DNA from: Rivularia sp963920925
GTDB lineage: Bacteria > Cyanobacteriota > Cyanobacteriia > Cyanobacteriales > Nostocaceae
Length of the DNA: 64,000 nucleotides
Assembly (NCBI RefSeq): GCF_963920925.1
Contig: NZ_CAWUDI010000002.1
Span: 124,001 to 188,000 of the forward strand
Direction of reading: 5' to 3'
The position numbers were made by a program, and so were the translations under genes. The notes beneath the pieces are model-generated. The model was not told the origin of the DNA and ran no database searches. It was given only the letters and a program-made list of their open reading frames with translations. Numbering within the stretch: the stretch's first letter is position 1; each line of letters starts with the position of its first letter. This document shows positions 1 to 8,483 of this stretch, piece after piece.

Positions 1-34
1 TAACTCTACTCCCTACTTGCTTCTAAAAAAGAGA

Positions 35-224
35 GTAGGTTGGGTTAGACACGATGTGCGACTTGAACAAGATAACAATAAATCTATATTAATTGTGTCG
101 TAACCCAACATCTTCACCGGGGATGGATGTGATTAAATACTAATAATACAATGTTGGGTTACGGCGCGAAGATAGATTATTCGTCAAAAACTATATTTGT
201 TTGTGCGCCGTGAAGCCAACCTAC
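35..224. repeat. Palindromic intergenic repeat, GTAGGTTGGGTT family
   Basis: The segment starts with GTAGGTTGGGTT and ends with AACCTAC on the opposite sense, so the outer ends are inverted. Inside are two imperfect hairpins: TGGGTTAGACAC near 43 pairs with GTGTCGTAACCCA near 96-108, and TTGGGTTACGGCGC near 153 pairs with GCGCCGTGAAGCCAACC near 206. A shorter relative with the same outer ends lies at 30227-30299. It looks like a dispersed non-coding element; no protein is encoded in it. Confidence 0.6.
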
Positions 225-240
225 AACTATTCCCCATTTC

Positions 241-639
241 CTACTCTTTACTTTCTTCCAAAAAAGAAACATGAGCAGAAACAACTTTCCAACCTTCTGG
301 AAAACGCTGCCACATCTGACTTTGCCTACCTCGACGTTCTACATTATTTATAAACCGACGAAATTCAAGGGTGACTGCTGCACTATCTTCACCAAAAGTT
401 ACCACTTTTAGATTAATTATTTCCCTTTCTAATTTAAAACCCGCACGTGAATTGCGAAAAGCCCGAATATCTGCGGCACCATACTGATTTTCATTTAGCC
501 CAAACCGAACAACATCCGCAGAATCCCAGAAAAAATTATCCAGTACAGCAGTATCATTACTACATAAAGCCGCTTCATACTTCATATATAGTTCCGTCAA
601 CTCAGCAACTAAGGCTGGTTTATTGACGCTATTAATCAT
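241..639 (-). CDS. HpxZ-like protein (DUF3225, NTF2/SnoaL-type fold)
   Basis: This 132-residue protein matches the remembered pattern of the HpxZ/AtzH family: an N-terminal YEAALCSND helix, then FFWDSADVVRFGLNENQYG, a central DIRAFRNSR, and a C-terminal GWKVVSAHVSFL ending. The family folds like SnoaL/NTF2 proteins. HpxZ is found in enterobacterial oxalurate and purine catabolism clusters, but its own activity is poorly defined. The gene is divergent from a nucleoside hydrolase with about 78 bases between them, which fits a link to nucleobase or purine turnover, although that is inference. It has no signal peptide and no membrane segment. Confidence 0.75.
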   Translation of the reverse strand: MINSVNKPALVAELTELYMKYEAALCSNDTAVLDNFFWDSADVVRFGLNENQYGAADIRAFRNSRAGFKLEREIINLKVVTFGEDSAAVTLEFRRFINNVERRGRQSQMWQRFPEGWKVVSAHVSFLEESKE

Positions 640-717
640 ATTTTGATGTTTAAACTTCCCGTATTATGATACAACTCAAAACATTCATAAATACTTATAC
701 ATAGTGGGGGGATCTTA

Positions 718-1641
718 ATGGCAAAACAACTCGTATTAATGGATCATGACGGTGGTGTGGATGATTATTTGGCAACGATGTTGTTAATGACGATGGATAA
801 CGTCCAACCCCTTGCTGTCGTTGTAACTGCCGCTGATTGTTACGCACAACCAGCAGTTAACGCTACTCGAAAAATTCTAGATTTAATGGGATTTTCTGAT
901 ATTCCGGTAGCAGAAAGTAAAGTACGCGGTATTAATCCCTTTCCCAACCTTTACCGTCGCGATTCTTATGTAGTCGATCATTTTCCCATACTCAATCAAC
1001 AGGAAACCATAACTACACCATTGGTTGCAGAACCTGGCGAAGATTTCACCGTGAAAGTACTGCAAAAAACAACCGAACCAGTAACAATAATGGCAACTGG
1101 TCCTTTAACAAATATTGCTACGGCGTTACAAAAAGCACCAGATATCGAAGCAAAAATTAAACGTATTGTGTGGATGGGAGGTGCGTTAAATGTACCCGGT
1201 AACGTTGAGAAAAACTGGGAACCCGGACAAGATGGTTCGGCTGAGTGGAATGCATATTGGGACCCAATTTCGGTAGCGCAAATTTGGGATACTCAAATTG
1301 AAATAATTATGTGTCCTTTAGATATTACTAATAATGTCCCGGTGACATCAGAAATTGTGCAAAAAATGGGCAAACAAAGAAACTATCCCCTATCAGATTT
1401 AGCCGGACAATGTTATGCCTTAGTAATTCCTCAAGACTATTATTTTTGGGATGTATTAGCAACCGCTTATTTAGCAAAACCAGAATTATTTGAATTAAAA
1501 CACATAGAAACAGAAATTATTACCGATGGTAAGAGTCAAGGAGCAACAAAAATTGTATCGGGAGGAAGAAAAGTTTTTGTAATGGATAAAGTTGATAAAC
1601 AAGCTTTTTATCACTATATTTTGCAGCAGTGGAAAAGGTAA
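718..1641 (+). CDS. Inosine/uridine-preferring nucleoside hydrolase family
   Basis: The 307-residue protein carries the N-terminal Asp cluster DHDGGVDD (residues 9-16), the Ca2+ and ribose-binding signature of nucleoside N-ribohydrolases. It also has the family elements TIMATGPLTNIATAL (about residues 122-136) and WMGGALNVPGN (about 152-162), which build the active-site pocket. These enzymes cleave the N-glycosidic bond of ribonucleosides to free base and ribose in salvage pathways. The start is supported by a strong Shine-Dalgarno stretch (GGGGGG at 706-711). The length is normal for the family. Substrate preference cannot be read from the sequence. The divergent neighbour is an HpxZ-like protein. 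Confidence 0.9.
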   Translation: MAKQLVLMDHDGGVDDYLATMLLMTMDNVQPLAVVVTAADCYAQPAVNATRKILDLMGFSDIPVAESKVRGINPFPNLYRRDSYVVDHFPILNQQETITTPLVAEPGEDFTVKVLQKTTEPVTIMATGPLTNIATALQKAPDIEAKIKRIVWMGGALNVPGNVEKNWEPGQDGSAEWNAYWDPISVAQIWDTQIEIIMCPLDITNNVPVTSEIVQKMGKQRNYPLSDLAGQCYALVIPQDYYFWDVLATAYLAKPELFELKHIETEIITDGKSQGATKIVSGGRKVFVMDKVDKQAFYHYILQQWKR

Positions 1642-1747
1642 GTGAGTTAGGAGTTGGGCATTGGGCATTGGGCGTTGATAATTGATCATTCTTCCCATGT
1701 CCTAAGATAAAAGCTACAATTTTTCTATCCTTCATTCTTAATACTTC

Positions 1748-2377
1748 ATGAGTCGTCAACGTATCCTACAAGCAGGATTAAGCTATACATTTAGTAAGTA
1801 TTTTGAATTGCCTTATGCACCAGCAGATATTTTGTTGGAGTTGGGATGTACTTATGTACGCTCTCAATTGCAGTTACCCAAGTATGAAGGAGAACTTGAT
1901 TGTATTGATTTTCTAAAGCGTTATTTACCACGAAATTTAAACTACGTTAACCCAATTAGCGAAGCAGCACGTCGGGAAGTATTGATTGCACCAACGCTTC
2001 TGGAAATTTGCGCTGAAACTCAATCTGAATTAAATATTGAGTATCCAGTTCATGTTAACAACTTTTTGAAAGGTAGTTTTGATTATTTTATATCCTCCCC
2101 TAATGCTTTAGTAGTTATAGAAGCAAAGCAGTCAGATTTAAGTAGAGGATTTACGCAATTAGCTGTAGAATTAATTGCTTTAGATCGATGGATTGACTCT
2201 CCAGTTACAGTATTATATGGTGCCGTCACTACCGGAGAAGATTGGCGATTTGGTATATTCTATCGTCAAGAAAAAAAGATCGTCCAAGATATTAAATTAT
2301 ATCGGGTTCCAGAAGAATTAGAATTGTTATTGCGAGCATTGGTTGGTATTCTCACTTCGCCGATAAACGTAGATTAA
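1748..2377 (+). CDS. Conserved hypothetical, PD-(D/E)XK nuclease-like
   Basis: I do not recognise a named family for this 209-residue protein. About residues 110-135 read GSFDYFISSPNALVVIEAKQ, that is an Asp on one strand and E-A-K on the next, followed by a helix (LSRGFTQLAVELIALD). This is the spacing of the PD-(D/E)XK nuclease core. The N-terminal half is helical with no clear motif. Proteins of this kind in cyanobacteria may be stand-alone restriction-like nucleases or inactive relatives. The start codon has no good ribosome-binding site. The gene lies 106 bases after the nucleoside hydrolase on the same strand, with repeat-like DNA between, so an operon is doubtful. Confidence 0.6.
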   Translation: MSRQRILQAGLSYTFSKYFELPYAPADILLELGCTYVRSQLQLPKYEGELDCIDFLKRYLPRNLNYVNPISEAARREVLIAPTLLEICAETQSELNIEYPVHVNNFLKGSFDYFISSPNALVVIEAKQSDLSRGFTQLAVELIALDRWIDSPVTVLYGAVTTGEDWRFGIFYRQEKKIVQDIKLYRVPEELELLLRALVGILTSPINVD

Positions 2378-2431
2378 CGAAAACTAAATTTCCCATGCTC
2401 AATGCCCTATCCCCAACGCCCTATTCCCATT

Positions 2432-2980
2432 TTACTTAACCAAATTCAAACCTAAAAATAAAGCCGCAACAGTACCAGCAACACAAATTTCACCTTTAAG
2501 TATTTTTTGCAAAACTGCATCTACAGGAATTAAGATCACTTCGATTTCTTCTGTAATATCTAACTTCAGTTTTCCCCTTTTAGCAACATTTTCAGCTAAA
2601 TATAAATGTAATCGATTCGTATCCTTACTGGGTTTATCGTAAAAGGTTGCTATCTTCTTTACTTTTGACGCAACATAGCCTGTTTCCTCTTCAAGTTCCC
2701 TTACAGCAGCAAATTCACCGCTTTCTTGTTCGGGATTAAAACCACCTGCGGGAAGTTCGATAAAAAAATCACTTATGCCGTGTCTATACTGCTTAACAAA
2801 AACAATTTCTTGATCGCTAGTAATTGGTAGAATAATCGCTACGTCTGGTCTAATATGAACAAAATAATCATCAATTATCTGTCCGTTAGGTAATTCTATT
2901 TTGTCTCGTCTGACTTTGCACCAAGGATGGTTTAATGCCATTTCCGACTGTACGAGATTCCACTTTTTTAAGCCAGTCAT
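2432..2980 (-). CDS. NUDIX hydrolase, ADP-ribose pyrophosphatase type
   Basis: The 182-residue protein contains a complete NUDIX box (G-x5-E-x7-RE-L-x-EE-x-G-Y), starting at GGFNPEQE and ending at RELEEETGY, about residues 79-102. An upstream VFVKQYRHGISDFFIELPAGG stretch is typical of the ADP-ribose/NDP-sugar pyrophosphatase branch. These enzymes hydrolyse ADP-ribose to AMP and ribose 5-phosphate with Mg2+ bound by the box glutamates, acting in the cytosol. It faces the preceding plus-strand gene tail to tail with 54 bases between. Substrate assignment is by subfamily resemblance only. Confidence 0.88.
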   Translation of the reverse strand: MTGLKKWNLVQSEMALNHPWCKVRRDKIELPNGQIIDDYFVHIRPDVAIILPITSDQEIVFVKQYRHGISDFFIELPAGGFNPEQESGEFAAVRELEEETGYVASKVKKIATFYDKPSKDTNRLHLYLAENVAKRGKLKLDITEEIEVILIPVDAVLQKILKGEICVAGTVAALFLGLNLVK

Positions 2981-3262
2981 AGATTTAATTAATAAGGTAG
3001 AAACAATAGTTTACTTGTAAATATTGATTATGTTATGTGGGGCATCGGGCATCGTACATTGCGAATCGAAAGGAATTCTATATTTTTCTTTATATTTTAT
3101 TTGTAATTTTAAAATTCACGATCTTTTTCTCTGCGAAGCTTTGCGCTCAATTTTTATGTTCAAAAAATCTTATTTATTATACAAACTCGATTGTAATAAA
3201 CTAAATACATAGGGTATTTTAACCAATTCCCCATGCCCAACTCCCCATTCCCATCTCCCATC

Positions 3263-4315
3263 ATGCAAATTCAGTTAGAAGTATTTACCGTAAACAAACG
3301 CTTTCCTTTAAGAATTAGCCGGGGTACCACTGCAAAAACAACGAATGTATGGGTAAAAATATCGGAAGATGGTATCGAAGGTTGGGGAGAAGCATCACCA
3401 TTTAGTATCGGTAATTATCCGCAATCTACTCAGGTTATTCAAGAATTTATACTACAAATTGCTCCTAGTTTACAAGGGTTGCATCCGTCACAGCGTCAGC
3501 AAATTGAATTGATATTAAGCAAAGCGCAAATTCCTTCTGCTGCTAAAGCTGCTATAGATACAGCCCTACACGATTGGATGGGAAAACGTGTGGGCTTGCC
3601 TTTGTGGCAAATGTGGGGACTTGATAGAAGTACCATAAAGCCGGTTTCGGTGACTATTGGTATTAGCTCCCCTGAAGATGCCAGAAAAAGGGTAAAAGAT
3701 TGGCTGCAATTCATGGATGTAAAAATGTTAAAAGTCAAATTAGGCAGCCCCGATGGTATTGAAGCCGATCAAAAAATGCTCGATGCTGTACGCTCTGAAG
3801 CACCAACACCAGATTTATACGTGGATGCAAATGGCGGTTGGAGCTTAGAAGATGCCCGTCAGATGTGTTTTAGACTTGCCGATTTAGGTGTAAAGTATGT
3901 TGAGCAGCCTTTAGCGCGGGGACAAGAACAAAGTTTGGTGGAATTGAAAAAGTCATCCCCTATACCTATTTTTGTTGATGAAAGCTGCTTTACTAGTGTT
4001 GATATTCCCTATCTTGCGTCATGCGCCGATGGTGTTAATATCAAGCTAATGAAATCCGGGGGTTTAACCGAGGCAATGCGGATGATACATACAGCCCGTG
4101 CCTGCGGTTTGCAGGTAATGTTTGGCTGCTATTCCGATAGCGCGATCGCAAATACCGCTCTCACACAGCTTGCACCATTAGCCGATTATTTAGACTTAGA
4201 CAGTCACCTGAATTTAATTGACGATCCCTTTACGGGTGCATTGATTGAAGAAGGTAAAATTTTGCCGAATAATTTACCAGGGTTGGGAGTACAACGGAGT
4301 GCGTTTGCCGCTTAA
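3263..4315 (+). CDS. Dipeptide epimerase / N-acyl amino acid racemase-like (enolase superfamily)
   Basis: The protein (350 residues from this start) belongs to the muconate-lactonizing/mandelate-racemase group of the enolase superfamily. The catalytic set is complete: K-x-K in MLKVKLGSP, metal ligands in DANGG, EQPL and FVDES, and the second K-x-K-like element NIKLMKSGG. Such proteins include L-Ala-D/L-Glu epimerases of murein peptide recycling and DgcA, the N-acetyl-D-glutamate racemase. I chose the ATG at 3263: the ten residues a start at 3233 would add come from repeat-like DNA. The last bases overlap the start of a DUF1611 gene, the partner expected for DgcA, so the D-glutamate role deserves weight. 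Confidence 0.85.
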   Translation: MQIQLEVFTVNKRFPLRISRGTTAKTTNVWVKISEDGIEGWGEASPFSIGNYPQSTQVIQEFILQIAPSLQGLHPSQRQQIELILSKAQIPSAAKAAIDTALHDWMGKRVGLPLWQMWGLDRSTIKPVSVTIGISSPEDARKRVKDWLQFMDVKMLKVKLGSPDGIEADQKMLDAVRSEAPTPDLYVDANGGWSLEDARQMCFRLADLGVKYVEQPLARGQEQSLVELKKSSPIPIFVDESCFTSVDIPYLASCADGVNIKLMKSGGLTEAMRMIHTARACGLQVMFGCYSDSAIANTALTQLAPLADYLDLDSHLNLIDDPFTGALIEEGKILPNNLPGLGVQRSAFAA

Positions 4316-5351
4316 TCAAAAAATTGCCGTTTTATTACATGAGGGAATTCGCGGAACTCATGGAAAAACCGGGTTATCATTATTACGCTACAGTGATGCG
4401 CCGATAGTCGTGGCGATCGACCGCGATTGTCCGGGGCAGTCAATACCAGAGTTGACGGGTATTAAACGCGATGTGCCGATTGTTGCCTCCGTAAAAGATT
4501 CACTTCAATTTAAACCACAGATTTTAGTAATCGGTATTGCTCCTAAAGGCGGAAGTTTACCCGACGATTACTGGCGTGAAATTAAAGATGCCTTAGTCGG
4601 GGGAATGTCAATTGTGAATGGTTTGCATACTCCCTTGGGGAAAAGTCCGGAATTAAAGACTTTATTAAAGCCGGGGCAGTTAATTTGGGATATTCGTAAA
4701 GAGCCATCGAATATTGGCGTATGTACCCTCGCGGCGAGAAATCTTCCCTGTAAGCGGGTTTTGACTGTGGGAACTGATATGGCTGTCGGAAAAATGTCTA
4801 CAAGTTTAGAGTTAAACCATGCGTCGCGCTTAAGAGGTTTGCGTACTAAGTTTCTCGCTACGGGACAAACAGGTTTAATGTTAGAAGGCGATGGCGTACC
4901 TTTGGATTCCGTGCGAGTCGATTTTGCTGCGGGTGCCGTAGAACAGGTAGTATTGCGTTATGGCAAAAATTACGATATTTTACACGTTGAAGGGCAAGGT
5001 TCCTTACTGCATCCAAGCTCCACAGCGACATTACCTTTAATACGCGGCTCTCAACCCACTCATATGATTTTGGTACATCGTCTCGGACAAAATGAAGTAA
5101 TTGAAGGAGTGCCCATTCCCCCTTTAGCTGAAGTTGTTAAATTATATGAAATAGTTGCTAGCGGTGCCGGTGCTTTTGCATCGATACCTGTAGCTGGAAT
5201 TGCTTTAAATACCCGTAACTTTGATGAAACTGCCGCAAAACAAGCAATCTCACAAGTAGAAGCAGAAACCGGATTGCCCTGCACCGACGTAATTAGATTT
5301 GGTGGCGATAAGTTATTGGATGCGGTGATGAGAAGTGCAGTTAGGAGTTAA
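4299..5351 (+). CDS. DUF1611 protein, DgcN-like (candidate D-glutamate N-acetyltransferase)
   Basis: About 350 residues from the GTG at 4299. The C-terminal two thirds hold a P-loop-like element, VGTDMAVGKMST, with nucleotide-binding character, and long conserved Gly-rich stretches such as FLATGQTGLMLEG. DUF1611 includes DgcN, reported as a D-glutamate N-acetyltransferase that works with the racemase DgcA. The first 17 bases overlap the epimerase gene, suggesting translational coupling. An ATG at 4245 is in frame but would give a 71-base overlap and residues unlike the family N-terminus (RLPLNQKIAVLLHEG). The acetyltransferase role is inferred from family and pairing. Confidence 0.8.
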   Translation: MRLPLNQKIAVLLHEGIRGTHGKTGLSLLRYSDAPIVVAIDRDCPGQSIPELTGIKRDVPIVASVKDSLQFKPQILVIGIAPKGGSLPDDYWREIKDALVGGMSIVNGLHTPLGKSPELKTLLKPGQLIWDIRKEPSNIGVCTLAARNLPCKRVLTVGTDMAVGKMSTSLELNHASRLRGLRTKFLATGQTGLMLEGDGVPLDSVRVDFAAGAVEQVVLRYGKNYDILHVEGQGSLLHPSSTATLPLIRGSQPTHMILVHRLGQNEVIEGVPIPPLAEVVKLYEIVASGAGAFASIPVAGIALNTRNFDETAAKQAISQVEAETGLPCTDVIRFGGDKLLDAVMRSAVRS

Positions 5352-5877
5352 TAATATAAATCTCCCCTTGTCTCCCCATCCCCCCTAAGTCACTCAACTA
5401 AGACAATTAAGTTATATAAAATTATTGCTCGTTATGACAGTATTTAAAATTATTATTTGTAACTAGTATTGCTAAAAATACCCGTAATTTAATCTACGTT
5501 TGTATCGTTAAAGAAACTTTTTCAACGTCCAACAAAAAAGTTTTATACACAATTGCTACTCAAGACAATTTGAGAAAAAAAATCAATAATATATTAAGAT
5601 GCAAGTAACAGGCTATAAGATTGATATTTGAGGGTTATTATACAGTGCAGGGAAAAGCCCTTTCCCTTTCTCAGATAAAACGCGGTAGAATGAATTCAAA
5701 AATTCGATATAAAATTAAATTTTATTAATTTAAACGGTTCCTTAACGACAGTCTTCTCTGATGGGTAAGTTTATAATTACTTGGCAACAGCTAACAGATT
5801 AGTCATTATACGAACTGAATTTTAAAATGTTCTTTGTCAATATTAAGGGCATTCTCAATTGCTGATAGGTTAATCTG
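5352..5877. other. Intergenic, AT-rich, no gene seen
   Basis: This 526-base gap between the DUF1611 gene and the protein kinase has stop codons in all frames at short intervals and no convincing small gene. It is AT-rich and lacks the repeats common elsewhere in the window. A short inverted pair, ATTCAGTTCG-like near 5811 and TATACGAAC near 5808, is too weak to call. It probably carries the kinase promoter, but no consensus boxes stand out. Confidence 0.5.
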
Positions 5878-8127
5878 ATGCTCACAGACACGATTCTCCG
5901 TAATCGCTACAAAATTCTTAAAGAACTGGGACGCGGTGGATTTAGTGTCACCTATCTTGCGGTAGATATGGATTTGCCAGGAAATCCAAAATGTGTAGTC
6001 AAACAACTGAAAACTCGGCATTCCAATAACACAATTTTGCAGATTGCTAAAAAGTTGTTCGATCGCGAAGCACAAGTACTCTATCGTTTGGGTAAGGGAC
6101 ACAAACAAATTCCCGAAATGTTCGCGCATTTTGAAGAAAATGATGAATTTTATTTGGTTCAAGAATTTGTCGATGGACACGATTTAACAAAGGAAATCAA
6201 AACGCGCCATAAATTAAGTGAAGACAAGGTAATTAAGCTTTTACAAGAAATATTAGAAGTATTAAGTTTTGTTCACGAAAATAATGTGATTCACCGCGAT
6301 ATCAAGTTGCGGAATATTATGCGCCGTCGTGATGACGATAAAATCGTGCTGATTGATTTTGGTGCGGTGAAAGAAATCAAGGGTTTGGCGAAAAACCAAC
6401 AGGGCGATGTCAATTCGACTTTAATTATCGGCACTCCCGGTTATATGCCAGACGAACAAGCTAATGGTAAACCGAGATTGTGCAGCGATATTTATGCGGT
6501 GGGAATGCTGGGGATTCAAGCGTTAACTGGGATGTCTCCTCGTGAATTGCCATTTAATCCCAATAACGGTGAATTAATTTGGCGCGATTCGGCGAAAGTA
6601 AGCGACTTATTCGCCGAAATTTTGACAGGTATGGTACGTCATCACTTTAGTCAGCGCTATCAAACAGCAGCCGAAGCCTTGGCTGCACTCAAATGCCCGA
6701 TACTTATAGCACCAAACACTTCTTTAGCTTACGAAGCACCACCAGTTACTCTACCGTCAACCGTTCGTCAACCGCACCATGCGGCACTTAAAGCTATAGG
6801 GTTAATTGGTTTGATGGGGGTTGGATTTGGTTTGGGAGTTTTTGGATGGAATAGGTTTCAATCTAGCTCTATAGGAAATGAACCACGTAAAACTACAGAA
6901 ATTTCACCTACTGTTCAAAAAATAAATCCGTCTGTAAAATCTGAAAATATAAAACTAAGCCCTTCTCCAACATTTTCACCGACTCAAAAGGATGGAAATG
7001 CAAATTCTCCTGTTTTTAGACCTTTTCCGATTGGATGGTTTTTAGGAGATTTTAAGAAAACATCGGTAAAAAAGGAAAATTCTAAATCACAGGGCGATCG
7101 TAATCAAGTTAAACCCGTCTTGGAAAAACCCAAACCTGCTGGGGAACAAATTCAAGAAGAAACGAAAAAGCCTGTAATTAAGGAAGAAAAGGTTAAACAA
7201 GAAAAACCACGCGATACCTTTGAAATTCAGCAACCTGAAAATAAGCCAGAACCTTTACCTTCTGTTGCTATACCCCAATCCGAAGATAAAAAAGCTGTTG
7301 ATTCGGAAAAATCTGCAATTCCTGCACCACAGAAAGAACCATCATCAGATTCAACCAAGTTACCAAAAGATCAAAACGAAGATAATTTAAAACCTACACA
7401 ACCTACAGCAGATCCTGCAACATCTTCACCTAACGAATCGGATTCAGTTGATAATGTAATTGATAAGGAAGAAGAGAATAATAAACCATTATCAAAACCC
7501 GAACCTCCGGATTCTGTTGATGAAACAATAGAAAATCCGGCGACATCACAACCATCAGATAAAGATAAAAAGAAACTTTCTTCAGAACAACCAGTACAAA
7601 CTCCTTCTTCACCTAACACACCTGCAATTGAAAGCGAGTCTCCATCACCCAAACCAACTCCATCACCCGTACAAACTTCGGATTCAAGCGTGGTAGTTCC
7701 CACTGCTAAACCTTTATTAGAAGACAAAAACTTCTTTTACACCGTACCTACTTCACCAACTTTAATTCCCGAAACTGAAGCTCTACCAACTTTGTCACCA
7801 CAGCCAACTCCAACGCCAGAAGCTGAGACTCAATCGGTTGCTACACCACAGCCAACTCCAATACAAGAAGCTGAAGCTCTACCAACTTTGTCACCACAGC
7901 CAACTCCAACACCAGAAACTGATGCCCAATCGATTCCACAAGCAGAATTTCCAAGTATCCCTGAAACTTATGCTTCTCCTTCACCCAAACCAGAAATTCA
8001 AATAACTCCTCCCCAAATTTCTGCTTCTCCATCAGAAAGCGAAAATCTTACAATACCTCAAGCCGCTACTCCTACTTTATTACCCACACAAGAACCAGGC
8101 TTATCCTTGGAGCGTTTTGCCATCTAA
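5878..8127 (+). CDS. Membrane-anchored Ser/Thr protein kinase with Pro/Thr-rich tail
   Basis: Residues 11-270 form a Hanks-type kinase: Gly loop GRGGFS (18-23), ATP lysine K42 in VVKQL, catalytic HRDIKLRN (139-146) with D141, and DFG (160-162). A hydrophobic stretch at about 304-325 (ALKAIGLIGLMGVGFGLGVF) is the likely single membrane span. The remaining 420 residues are Lys/Glu-rich and then Pro/Thr/Ser-rich, probably disordered and, if the span crosses the inner membrane, extracytoplasmic. The tail includes a 32-codon direct repeat (coding for EALPTLSPQPTPTPE at 7777 and 7873). No PASTA or WD repeats are seen. The substrate is unknown. Long minus-strand open frames beneath the tail are composition artefacts. 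Confidence 0.9.
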   Translation: MLTDTILRNRYKILKELGRGGFSVTYLAVDMDLPGNPKCVVKQLKTRHSNNTILQIAKKLFDREAQVLYRLGKGHKQIPEMFAHFEENDEFYLVQEFVDGHDLTKEIKTRHKLSEDKVIKLLQEILEVLSFVHENNVIHRDIKLRNIMRRRDDDKIVLIDFGAVKEIKGLAKNQQGDVNSTLIIGTPGYMPDEQANGKPRLCSDIYAVGMLGIQALTGMSPRELPFNPNNGELIWRDSAKVSDLFAEILTGMVRHHFSQRYQTAAEALAALKCPILIAPNTSLAYEAPPVTLPSTVRQPHHAALKAIGLIGLMGVGFGLGVFGWNRFQSSSIGNEPRKTTEISPTVQKINPSVKSENIKLSPSPTFSPTQKDGNANSPVFRPFPIGWFLGDFKKTSVKKENSKSQGDRNQVKPVLEKPKPAGEQIQEETKKPVIKEEKVKQEKPRDTFEIQQPENKPEPLPSVAIPQSEDKKAVDSEKSAIPAPQKEPSSDSTKLPKDQNEDNLKPTQPTADPATSSPNESDSVDNVIDKEEENNKPLSKPEPPDSVDETIENPATSQPSDKDKKKLSSEQPVQTPSSPNTPAIESESPSPKPTPSPVQTSDSSVVVPTAKPLLEDKNFFYTVPTSPTLIPETEALPTLSPQPTPTPEAETQSVATPQPTPIQEAEALPTLSPQPTPTPETDAQSIPQAEFPSIPETYASPSPKPEIQITPPQISASPSESENLTIPQAATPTLLPTQEPGLSLERFAI

Positions 8128-8483
8128 GAAAGTGGAGAAATAAACAAGCAGGTTTATAAATCAAAGGTTTGGATGATTCAATTTTATTGAAGTCATTCAA
8201 ATTAATGATTTAAAGGCATATATATAAATGAGCGCATCTTTTCCACCATATAAATATTATCATTAATTTAATCATTTTTTTTGTTAAGAAAGAAAAATGT
8301 TTGAGAAGTTGAGAGTTAGGAGTTAAAAATTTCTACTCCATGCCCAATTCCCAATGCCCAATTCCCTTTTAAATTAAAACTCCGATGAAACAATGTGAAG
8401 TTTCCCGGTGTAGCTTTGCGTGAAATTGCGATCGTTCTTAGACTAGGAAATATACACAAATTCCGTTACATCAAAAATTTGCC
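8128..8483. other. Intergenic with repeat-like spacer DNA
   Basis: The 356-base gap after the kinase gene contains GAGAGTTAGGAGTTA and a block of ATGCCCAATTCCC-type units around 8338-8368, both recurrent in the spacers of this genome. A HIP1-like GCGATCG lies near 8428. No coding region and no clear terminator is visible. Confidence 0.5.

Noticed and set aside
3024..3212. Plus-strand frame of 62 codons between the NUDIX and epimerase genes
   Set aside because: It begins in spacer-like DNA, has no ribosome-binding site, and its composition (Phe, Leu, Cys, Ile) is that of translated AT-rich spacer.
7371..7727. Minus-strand open frame of 118 codons
   Set aside because: It lies fully under the Pro/Thr-rich tail of the kinase; low-complexity coding DNA often leaves the opposite strand open. 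No ribosome-binding site.
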